Below are positions 7,868-13,931 of a stretch of DNA of 27,503 nucleotides, in pieces. The stretch spans positions 1 to 27,503 of the forward strand of contig CAKRPI010000018.1 in assembly GCA_934376945.1 (NCBI GenBank), read 5' to 3'. The position numbers were made by a program, and so were the translations under genes. Origin of the DNA: an uncultured Lachnospiraceae bacterium. GTDB lineage: Bacteria > Bacillota > Clostridia > Lachnospirales > Lachnospiraceae. How positions within the stretch are numbered: the stretch's first letter is position 1; the number at the start of each line of letters is the position of its first letter. A model generated the notes under the pieces. That model was not told where the DNA came from. It did no database searches and saw only the letters and a list, made by a program, of their open reading frames with translations.

Positions 7868-9169
7868 TTGAAAAGAGAAAAAATCAGTTACTTTGGCAGA
7901 GCGGTCGCTTTGTTTGTGCTCTCGCTGGTGCTGACGTGGACGTTGTTTCTGCCGATGGAAGCGGGAAATGTCCGTGCAGCAGAGGCACAGGAGATTACGC
8001 TCAGCCGCACATCCATGAAAATGCTGAAGGGCAGAAAAGCAACGCTGAAGCTTTTAAATGCCGCAGGTAAGGTGACATGGGCATCGACCAACAAGACGTA
8101 TGCAGAAGTCACCGGAGATGGTGTGGTAACAGCAAAAAAAGCAGGAATTGTAACGATTGCCGCATTCCATAAGGGCATCCGCTATAACTGCAGAGTTACG
8201 ATCGAGGATCCGAAGCTTTCTGCTTCGCAGATGACCTTGATTAAAGGGCAGAAAAGAACGATTCGGTTAAATGGCACTACACAGACAATGAAGTGGAGCA
8301 GCAGCAATGCAGCTGTGGCATCGGTGTCAGCAGCAGGCTGTATCACAGCGAAGAAAACCGGAACAGCCGTTATTTCAGCCACTGTTTACGGGAAGAAATT
8401 TTCCTGCAGGGTAAAGGTGGAAACACCGTCCCTTTCAGCCACAAAGCTTACAATGACAAAAGGAGAAAGTAAAACGCTGGTGCTGCGCGGAAATACACAG
8501 GCAGTGAAATGGAGCAGCAGTAAGACAGCGGTTGCAGCAGTGACGAGTAAGGGTGTTGTATCTGCAAAAGGTGTCGGAACGGCAGTGATCACTGCAGCGG
8601 TCGGAGGAAAAAAATATACCTGTACGGTGACGGTAAAGAAGCCGGTCAGCACAGTAGCGGGAAATTATGAGAAGCTTTTGGCTGCAATCAAAAAGAAAGG
8701 CGGCCGTGATTCGAAGGGCTTTCTTGCACTGATGAGTACGGAATACGGCAATAATGGTGAAAAATACTTTACAGAGCTTGCATATAATCCGGCCAACAAG
8801 AAGTTTGTATTTAAGACTCTGGCAGAATTTGAAAATGATGGACTGGATATTTCTGTTGAAACGAGACTGGTTTTCACAGACAAAACATATAAAACGGCAA
8901 TTGCACAGGTTGACAGTATGATGCCAAGATACAATGAAGGTTTTGGTCTTCGGACAAGATTTGCAACTGCCGCTTACAATGGAAGTAAAAATTTCAGATT
9001 CAATGTAGCGATGAAGACGAGTGATGATATCCTGGATGGAGCGACTGATTCTGATCTTCAGGAGATTGGAAATGCATACCTGAAGCTGTCATTTAAAGCA
9101 TGGTCCGGTTTGCTTAGACAGAAGACAAATCTGACGATGCGGGATCTTGGATTTACATCCTATCGTTAA
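7868..9169 (+). CDS. Secreted protein with three bacterial Ig-like (BIG2) domains and an unassigned C-terminal domain
   Basis: 433 residues. The start is TTG, supported by AGGAGGGG at 7855-7862 with good spacing and no better in-frame start nearby. Residues 1-38 form a signal peptide with a long hydrophobic core and an AxA-like end (VRAAEA). Three BIG2 domains follow (about 42-112, 113-187, 188-259). Each has the hallmark pattern of an initial K-G stretch, then W-S/T-S-S/T and G-x-V/I-x-AKK/AKG-x-G-x-x-x-I. The last 170 residues (from about YEKLLAAIKKKGG) are not recognised; they look globular, with alternating strands and a helix near SDLQEIGNAYLKLSF. No wall-sorting signal is visible, so the protein is probably released or held by its BIG2 domains. 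Function unknown. Confidence 0.88.
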   Translation: MKREKISYFGRAVALFVLSLVLTWTLFLPMEAGNVRAAEAQEITLSRTSMKMLKGRKATLKLLNAAGKVTWASTNKTYAEVTGDGVVTAKKAGIVTIAAFHKGIRYNCRVTIEDPKLSASQMTLIKGQKRTIRLNGTTQTMKWSSSNAAVASVSAAGCITAKKTGTAVISATVYGKKFSCRVKVETPSLSATKLTMTKGESKTLVLRGNTQAVKWSSSKTAVAAVTSKGVVSAKGVGTAVITAAVGGKKYTCTVTVKKPVSTVAGNYEKLLAAIKKKGGRDSKGFLALMSTEYGNNGEKYFTELAYNPANKKFVFKTLAEFENDGLDISVETRLVFTDKTYKTAIAQVDSMMPRYNEGFGLRTRFATAAYNGSKNFRFNVAMKTSDDILDGATDSDLQEIGNAYLKLSFKAWSGLLRQKTNLTMRDLGFTSYR

Positions 9170-9173
9170 AGGA

Positions 9174-9225
9174 AAAAAGGGTGTGTAAAAAATGATTTCT
9201 CGTTTTTTACACACCCTTTTGTTTT
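9174..9225. terminator. Strong intrinsic terminator, probably bidirectional
   Basis: AAAAAGGGTGTGTAAAAAA pairs with TTTTTTACACACCCTTTT around a short loop (9193-9202). The stem has A- and T-runs on both sides. It separates the BIG2 gene from the convergent DUF1622 gene and can serve both. Confidence 0.9.
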
Positions 9226-9268
9226 GAGTTCATATGTCCAGGCTTCAGGAGCTGCGCAGGAAACTCTC

Positions 9269-9610
9269 TTATGATTCAGGATTCTTCGGATCCTGTTTTT
9301 CATTTACCTCATTTTTGATTTCCCAGTGGATGAGGATCGTGAGGACAGCGCGCAGTGCAATGATGCTGCCCACAATGGCAATCTCGCTTAAGCTGCGAAC
9401 TACGACGGTACGGAGAATCTCACTGCCGAGCTTAAATTCCAGACCCATAGCAAGTCCCTGAGCAAGAACGAGCCGGGTATCCGGTGCTTTTCGCATATAA
9501 TTGACAAGACCCTGAATACCAGCGTAGGTAATGACACCAACACCGATGTATTCAAAAAGAAGCATTGCCAGATTTACGAAGGAATGAAGCAAAGTTTCAA
9601 GAAGTTCCAT
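9269..9610 (-). CDS. DUF1622-family small membrane protein
   Basis: 113 residues from the ATG whose complement ends at 9610 (MELLETLL). AAAGGAA lies upstream at suitable distance. A longer start at 9658 would add 16 charged residues and would place the start very near the promoter, so the short form is preferred. Two or three hydrophobic segments are visible (LAMLLFEYIGVGVITYAGI; a central stretch; IAIVGSIIALRAVLTILIHW), separated by the basic segment RKAPDTRLVLAQGLAMGLEFKLGSEIL. This pattern and length fit DUF1622, an uncharacterised inner-membrane family. The polar C-terminus (KNEVNEKQDPKNPES) is likely cytoplasmic. Monocistronic, with its own promoter. Biochemical role unknown. Confidence 0.82.
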   Translation of the reverse strand: MELLETLLHSFVNLAMLLFEYIGVGVITYAGIQGLVNYMRKAPDTRLVLAQGLAMGLEFKLGSEILRTVVVRSLSEIAIVGSIIALRAVLTILIHWEIKNEVNEKQDPKNPES

Positions 9611-9663
9611 AAACAGGGTTCCTTTCTGTTTTCTTTTGCAGAAAATATTTTCAAACACGCTCT

Positions 9664-9692
9664 AGTATAGCCTTAAAAGTGAGGAAATGCAA
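9664..9692 (-). promoter_or_regulatory. Sigma-A promoter of the DUF1622 gene
   Basis: On the minus strand TTGCAT (complement of 9687-9692) and TATACT (complement of 9664-9669) are 17 bp apart, about 55 bp before the chosen start. The transcript would begin near the 15-mer TCAAACACGCTCTAG (9651-9665, plus strand), which recurs at 21303-21317. Confidence 0.65.
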
Positions 9693-9767
9693 CTAAAATT
9701 CTCCGAGAATAAATTTGTGTAAAATTCTTCAGGAAGAAACACGTCTACTTTTATAAGGAGTGAATGT

Positions 9768-9833
9768 GTCACAAAGACGTTGTAAATATGTTACAAATGC
9801 ATTGCAAACACGTCATAAAAACGCCGTAAATGC
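9768..9833. repeat. Six degenerate 11-bp tandem units upstream of degV
   Basis: GTCACAAAGAC, GTTGTAAATAT, GTTACAAATGC, ATTGCAAACAC, GTCATAAAAAC and GCCGTAAATGC are contiguous with no indels. The consensus is roughly GTYRYAAAnRC, one copy per helical turn. The array ends about 40 bp before the degV -35. It may be a phased A-tract (bent DNA) or a protein-binding array; no other feature is seen here. Confidence 0.6.
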
Positions 9834-9874
9834 GTCTTGGCAGAGTTTGATTTTCGGCTGAGAAAAATCGGAGA

Positions 9875-9903
9875 TTGCGGTCTGGCGAGATGTATGCTAT
9901 AGT
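9875..9903 (+). promoter_or_regulatory. Promoter of the degV gene
   Basis: TTGCGG (9875-9880) and TATAGT (9898-9903), 17 bp apart, with TG one base before the -10 (extended -10). The ATG is 47 bp downstream. Confidence 0.7.
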
Positions 9904-9949
9904 TAATCATATTGACCAAGGAAATTCAGTAAAGTGAACTGGAGGAAAG

Positions 9950-10825
9950 ATGGGAAGAGTAGCGATTGTAACAGACAGCAACAGCGGCATTACACAGGCA
10001 CAGGCCGGAGAACTTGGGATTCATGTGATTCCGATGCCGTTTTATATTAATGGAAAATTGTATTATGAAGATCTGACACTGTCACAGGAGGAGTTCTATC
10101 AGCATCTGAGTGAAAAAGCGGAAATTTCCACCTCAATGCCGGCGATGCCGGATGTGACGGGACTTTGGGATAAGCTGCTTAGGACGTATGATGCAGTGGT
10201 CCATATACCGATGTCGAGCGGTCTGAGCAGTTCCTGCCAGACGGCGCAGATGCTGGCGCAGGATTATGATGGACGCGTTCAGGTAGTGGATAATAAAAGA
10301 ATTTCCGTGACGCAGCGGCAGGCAGCGCTGGATGCAAAAGCGCTGGCACAGGCCGGATGGGGCGCGGAAAAGATCAAAAGCTATCTGGAGGAGACCGCGA
10401 TGACCTCCAGTGTTTATATCACATTGTCTACGTTATATTATCTGAAAAAGGGCGGACGTATCACACCGGCAGCAGCTGCACTTGGTACGCTGCTTCGTTT
10501 GAAGCCGGTGCTTCAGATTCATGGTGAACGGCTGGATGCCTATGCAAAGAGCCGTACTCTGAAAGCAGCAAAAGGCGCTATGATCGATGCAATCAAAAAG
10601 GATTGTGTAGAACGCTTTGGAAGTGATGAACAGGCAGCAGGTATGGATATTATGATTGCTTATTCCGGCACCGATAAGACAGAAGTGGATCAGTGGGAAA
10701 AAGAAGTGCGGGAAGCATTCCCGAACCATAATGAGATTGTCGTGAATTCGCTGGCCTTAAGTGTAGCATGTCATATTGGACCTGGAGCCATTGCGGTGGC
10801 CTGTTCAAAGAAGCTGGAAGTATAG
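9950..10825 (+). CDS. DegV-family lipid-binding protein
   Basis: 291 residues, full length for the family. GGAGG at 9941-9945 precedes the ATG. DegV hallmarks are present in order: VTDSNSGI (7-14), the STSMPA segment (about 60-65), IPMSSGLSSS (about 86-95), KKGGRI (about 166-171) and HIGPGA near the C-terminus. Characterised DegV/FakB proteins are cytoplasmic, bind one fatty acid and present it to the kinase FakA for phosphorylation before phospholipid synthesis. No FakA/DAK-like gene is adjacent, so acyl-carrier function is inferred from family only. Own promoter; no clear intrinsic terminator downstream. Confidence 0.93.
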   Translation: MGRVAIVTDSNSGITQAQAGELGIHVIPMPFYINGKLYYEDLTLSQEEFYQHLSEKAEISTSMPAMPDVTGLWDKLLRTYDAVVHIPMSSGLSSSCQTAQMLAQDYDGRVQVVDNKRISVTQRQAALDAKALAQAGWGAEKIKSYLEETAMTSSVYITLSTLYYLKKGGRITPAAAALGTLLRLKPVLQIHGERLDAYAKSRTLKAAKGAMIDAIKKDCVERFGSDEQAAGMDIMIAYSGTDKTEVDQWEKEVREAFPNHNEIVVNSLALSVACHIGPGAIAVACSKKLEV

Positions 10826-10955
10826 TAAAACGATAAATTACTGCATCCAATCCGGCTTGCTGGAATGAGTCCGCTGGCTCTGAACAGAATCGTGCGCCAA
10901 ATTCCAGGTGTGTCCGGCTTGCATTAAGTTTTATATAAGTTTTCAAATTAAATGC
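10826..10955 (+). other. Gene-free spacer with paired repeats after degV
   Basis: No plausible gene. CTGGAAT (10860-10866) and ATTCCAG (10901-10907) form a 7-bp inverted repeat. TCCGGCTTGC occurs twice, at 10851-10860 and 10913-10922. There is no T-tract after the structure, so it is not a convincing terminator. Confidence 0.4.
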
Positions 10956-10984
10956 TTGACAAATATAAAAAATAGTGGTAGGTT
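10956..10984 (+). promoter_or_regulatory. Promoter of an orphan leader/small RNA
   Basis: A perfect TTGACA (10956-10961), 17 bp, then TAGGTT (10979-10984), preceded by an A/T-rich stretch. The -10 is poor, but spacing and the terminator about 30 nt downstream support transcription. Confidence 0.5.
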
Positions 10985-11016
10985 ATGTGCATAAATTAAG
11001 AAAAGCAAATGACGAA

Positions 11017-11052
11017 GGCGTCTGTACCATAGAGGTATAGACGCTATTTTTA
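11017..11052 (+). terminator. Intrinsic terminator of an orphan leader with no gene after it
   Basis: GGCGTCTGTACC (11017-11028) pairs with GGTATAGACGCT (11034-11045) in a 12-bp stem with two G-U pairs and loop ATAGA, followed by ATTTTTATAT. With the promoter at 10956 it would yield an RNA of roughly 60 nt. The next gene is on the other strand, so there is nothing to attenuate: either a small RNA or a leader left behind by a lost gene. Confidence 0.7.
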
Positions 11053-11272
11053 TATAATCATTATTATCATTTTGTTTATTTTATCATTCTATCTATTCAT
11101 TTTATTATTCTATTTATTTTGGTTTCCGATTGCAGCTTTGCTGTGATTAGAAATAAATATCACACACACTTTTTGGGCAGCATTCGTTCGAACGCTGCCC
11201 GCCCCCTCTAAGAATATTTTATACTCCGAATTCTGATCGTTTATCCTCTTCCGGAAAGAAGCCTCTGATTTG
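11053..11272. other. AT-rich low-complexity tract and a hairpin between convergent units
   Basis: No gene. 11060-11125 is AT-rich with an imperfect direct repeat around TTATTTTATCATTCTATC. GGGCAGCATTCG (11175-11186) pairs with CGAACGCTGCCC (11189-11200), with one A/C mismatch. No T-tract follows in either direction, so it is not a standard terminator for the DUF885 gene despite its position. Confidence 0.5.
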
Positions 11273-13279
11273 CTACCTGTCTTTCATTTCCTGTAATTCT
11301 TTTATCACATATTTTTCAAGAAGATCAAAAGGTGCCGGTCCAGCCTTCAGAACCGCCTCATGAAATGCTTTCAGTGTAAATGCATCGCCCATCCTGGCAC
11401 GTGCCTTTTCACGCAGAGACTGAAAATTTAGCCAGCCAACGTAATACTGCAGATAATTTCCGGGAGACTGAAGGATATTCTGATAGAGCGACTGCGCAGT
11501 ACGGTCAGTAATACCAAGCTGTTTCAGAAAAGCGGTGATCTCTTCCGGGGAGTAGCCGTGGTAATGGATTCCGATATCAAGCAGAGAGGCAAGACCGAGT
11601 GTGAACGCCCGGTTTTTCTGGGCGAGCGCGGCGGCTTTTGGATCCTGTGTCCAAAGACCATAAGAATACATTTCCACATAGGTGGCCCAGCCTTCCGTAT
11701 AACCGCCGGTTTCGAGAATACAGCGCAGTGGGTCGGGTGAGAGAGACTGAAAATAGACACTTTGATAGAGATGACCGGGATAGCCTTCGTGCGCCAGTGT
11801 TGTATACAGCTCAAGTCCCTGGTAGTGCTCAGCGGGATTGATGTAGATCACGTTGTTAAGATAGCTGTCAATTGCGGGGGTCAGATAAAAGGCAGGACTC
11901 AAATAATCCTGTAAAGAAGGATGTACCTGGCGCACTGCGCAGGAGACAGATGGAGAAGCAGGAAAATCCTGTGCGATTTTCTGACGAAGATCTTTGAGCA
12001 TGCTCACCGGATCATCATTTAACCGAGTCAGGCAAGTCTCCTGCATCAATTGCGCGGAGCAACGAATGTCCGCTTTGACAGCGGAAGCTGAGGCTGCGAA
12101 TTTTTGCGTTCCACCGGCCTTTGAACCGGTTTCGTCTGCAGACAGCTTTGTTTCATCGGCCTTTGGATCAGTTTCGTCTGCAGACAGCTTTGTTTCATCG
12201 GCCTTTGGATCAGTTTCGTCTGCAGACAGCTTTGTTTCATCGGCCTTTGGATCAGTTTCGTTTGCAGGCAGCTTTGCTTCATCAGCGCTTGCGCTATCTT
12301 CGCCGGTCAGTTTCTGCGCTGAGGTAAAATCGGCAGTCATCTGCTGCTTGATGGCTTCTTCTATTTCTTTAATCGACCGTTTGTCTCCGGTCATTTTATG
12401 TATCAGATATTCATAATAAGTCTTCCCCTTTGGAAGATAAGAAAGACCGAGCTCATTTTTCCCCGAGCCGATCAGTGGGCGAAGCCCGTCAATCAGATCC
12501 TGATAAGCCGGAATCACGTAGGTGAGTACGGATTTTTGACAACGGTCGATATAGGCGATTTTTTCATCTGTGGTCAGATTTGTAAAGCGATTGATTTTAT
12601 CTTTAAAAATGGAAATCAGATAATTGCTTTCCGGATCTTTGATAAAGTCACTGCACTGCCGGATGACTGCAAGGGCACTTTTTTTACTCATGAACAGCCC
12701 GGCAGCTGATTTGTGCTGCTCAAAATCAATAATAGAGGCAAAATAATCCGGCAGCTGTGTAAGAAGCGTGAGATAGTCCTCCACATCTTGTCTGGTACGC
12801 AGCGGATATTCTGCAAGAAGAATCGGCAGCTGTGCCTGGATGCCAAGGGAGGCACTAAGCGGTTCATCGTATAATATAAGATCAGAAGCAGACAGCTCTG
12901 TGTTTAGATGATCCAGGAGGATATCGTAGGTCTGCTGTCCGGAAATGCTCAAAGCCTCCCGGTCAAATGTAAGCAGTGCGGTCCGGTAATTTTCGCAGGC
13001 GGAAAGTGAGTTCATACGACTTTGCAGATCAGAGCTGCCAAGTGAGACCTCACCTGGATCAATGCCATAATTTTCAGGATTGGCGACGGTATAATGCAGG
13101 TTTAAGGTATTGCCTTCAAGTTCAGAGCAGAAGACTTTTTTTGTAAATGCAGAAAACCGACGTTCTTGTGTGAGTGGAAATCCGGCAAAATACAGTATAG
13201 TACAGATGGTGAAGATCAGTAAGAGCAGCAAGAGCAGGAAACGTTTTCGAAAACTTAAATGTGGAAAGGTACGAGACAT
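11273..13279 (-). CDS. Membrane-anchored DUF885 metallopeptidase-like protein with a repeat insertion
   Basis: 668 residues from ATG (complement of 13277-13279), preceded by CGGAG. One N-terminal membrane helix (about 14-33) after a basic start predicts anchoring with the bulk outside the cell. The C-terminal half has the DUF885 signature HEGYPGH (His497, Glu498, His503) and a second motif GGYTEGWATY with Glu529, positioned as zinc ligands in this presumed metallopeptidase family. An insertion of about 100 residues separates the N- and C-terminal parts: four 14-residue units (KADETKLSADETDP) at about 332-387, then residues about 400-421 encoded by a dispersed hairpin element (ending QETCLTRLND). 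The acidic linker is probably disordered and exposed. No clear terminator or promoter was found. Proteolytic activity is a family inference. Confidence 0.85.
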   Translation of the reverse strand: MSRTFPHLSFRKRFLLLLLLLIFTICTILYFAGFPLTQERRFSAFTKKVFCSELEGNTLNLHYTVANPENYGIDPGEVSLGSSDLQSRMNSLSACENYRTALLTFDREALSISGQQTYDILLDHLNTELSASDLILYDEPLSASLGIQAQLPILLAEYPLRTRQDVEDYLTLLTQLPDYFASIIDFEQHKSAAGLFMSKKSALAVIRQCSDFIKDPESNYLISIFKDKINRFTNLTTDEKIAYIDRCQKSVLTYVIPAYQDLIDGLRPLIGSGKNELGLSYLPKGKTYYEYLIHKMTGDKRSIKEIEEAIKQQMTADFTSAQKLTGEDSASADEAKLPANETDPKADETKLSADETDPKADETKLSADETDPKADETKLSADETGSKAGGTQKFAASASAVKADIRCSAQLMQETCLTRLNDDPVSMLKDLRQKIAQDFPASPSVSCAVRQVHPSLQDYLSPAFYLTPAIDSYLNNVIYINPAEHYQGLELYTTLAHEGYPGHLYQSVYFQSLSPDPLRCILETGGYTEGWATYVEMYSYGLWTQDPKAAALAQKNRAFTLGLASLLDIGIHYHGYSPEEITAFLKQLGITDRTAQSLYQNILQSPGNYLQYYVGWLNFQSLREKARARMGDAFTLKAFHEAVLKAGPAPFDLLEKYVIKELQEMKDR
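12019..12083 (+). repeat. Dispersed hairpin element, B-type copy 2, inside the DUF885 reading frame
   Basis: On the plus strand (antisense to the gene) it reads TTAACCGAGTCAGGCAAGT, then CCTGCATCAATTGCGCGGAG. This aligns with 13829 and with the reverse complement of 23435-23554. The inner ATTGC/GCAA stem is kept, but most of the right arm is missing. The end, CGAATGTCCGCTTTG, is identical to the tail of the A-type copy at 7600. The in-frame translation on the gene strand includes CSAQLMQETCLTRLN. Confidence 0.82.
12118..12285 (-). repeat. 4 x 42-bp tandem coding repeat in the DUF885 gene
   Basis: Four contiguous 42-bp units, 12118-12159, 12160-12201, 12202-12243 and 12244-12285. The middle two are identical; the outer two have diverged. 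Each encodes 14 residues rich in Asp, Glu, Lys and Thr. The unit is a multiple of three, so copy-number change keeps the frame. Confidence 0.93.
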
Positions 13280-13362
13280 GACAGACTCCGAAGGGGATCT
13301 TACTTTATGTTATGAGGAAACGGAATAAGATAGAACGTATGTCGACCTATTTCTCCTGGAAT

Positions 13363-13472
13363 AAAACCAAAGCAGTTCATAAATAAAACAGAAATGCTTC
13401 ATAAATAAAAACAAAGCAGTTCATAAGTAAAACCGAAACGGTTCATAAATAAAATCGAAACGGGTTGACAGA
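13363..13472 (+). repeat. Five 22-bp tandem units running into the metG leader promoter
   Basis: Units start at 13363, 13385, 13407, 13429 and 13451. Each begins with an A4 or A5 tract and the first four end with TTCATAAAT/TTCATAAGT. Unit length is exactly two helical turns. The fifth unit has mutated so that its end is GGGTTGACA, which provides the -35 hexamer at 13465. Possible roles: phased A-tract bending, UP-element activation, or a repressor array. Confidence 0.85.
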
Positions 13473-13493
13473 AAATGGCGGTTGTGCTACCTT
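13465..13493 (+). promoter_or_regulatory. Promoter of the metG T-box operon
   Basis: TTGACA (13465-13470), 17-bp spacer, TACCTT (13488-13493). The -35 lies in the last unit of the 22-bp array. Transcription would start near 13500, leaving a leader of about 430 nt before metG. Confidence 0.7.
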
Positions 13494-13494
13494 A

Positions 13495-13830
13495 GAAAGC
13501 AGTAAATAGCTGGTTATCGGTGGTGGCAATAACGATCGGCAGCCAGTCAAATGTAAACTCAGTGAGGAAAAGAGTATCTGATTGGAAATGCTACAGAGAA
13601 TCCCTGCCTGGTGAGAGGGGAGACAGGAAAGATCAGAGAAGATGGCTTCCAAGGGGCGCATCTGAGCCGGAGGGTTAGGATGTGACAGGACCGCCTGTTA
13701 CAGCGGAGGGGTAAGAGGGATGAGCTGTTTTCCCAAAGCACCCGCAGAGGTCTGTGTTGAAAGATACAGATGAAAAGAAGTGGTACCACGGTCCGTCCGT
13801 CTTCTGTTTTAGAAGGCAGGCGGTTTTTTT
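13495..13830 (+). ncRNA. T-box leader RNA sensing tRNA-Met
   Basis: The T-box core AAGAAGTGGTACCACGG (13775-13791) is clear. Its TGGT bulge would pair with the ACCA end of uncharged tRNA, fitting the discriminator A of tRNA-Met. Upstream, AAGAGTAT (about 13568) and CAGAGAATCCCTGCCTGGTGAG (split here only for reading; about 13593-13614) correspond to the distal Stem I landmarks. The likely specifier is the ATG at 13642-13644, in AAGATGGC. Uncharged tRNA-Met would stabilise the antiterminator and allow the operon to be read. The 5' boundary is approximate and the specifier was assigned by eye. Confidence 0.88.
13787..13830 (+). terminator. T-box-controlled terminator
   Basis: CCGTCCGTCTTCT pairs with AGAAGGCAGGCGG across a TTTT loop, with G-U pairs and one mismatch. 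Seven T residues follow (13824-13830). It overlaps the T-box core, so the antiterminator and terminator are mutually exclusive. Confidence 0.88.
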
Positions 13831-13878
13831 AACCGAGTCAGGCAAGTTCCCTGCGAGGTTGCTGAAAGCAATAAGCAG
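13829..13878 (+). repeat. Dispersed hairpin element, B-type copy 3, directly after the T-box terminator
   Basis: TTAACCGAGTCAGGCAAGTT begins at the last T residues of the terminator. The inner stems are CTGC/GCAG around TTGC/GCAA with loop TGAAA, matching the B architecture but with changed bases. The outer right arm is degenerate. It is followed by a GCGGAT/ATCCGC hairpin (13890-13907) of the C type. All of this lies in the metG leader, between terminator and ribosome site. Confidence 0.78.
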
Positions 13879-13931
13879 CAGACAGTGAAGCGGATCGTAG
13901 GATCCGCATTGCAGAACGGAGGAAGAAAAAA

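Noticed and set aside
9651..9665. Exact 15-mer shared with 21303-21317 as a regulatory motif
   Set aside because: One such match is expected by chance at about this window size; genome-wide counts would be needed.
11175..11200. Terminator of the DUF885 gene
   Set aside because: The stem is strong but no T-tract follows on the minus strand.
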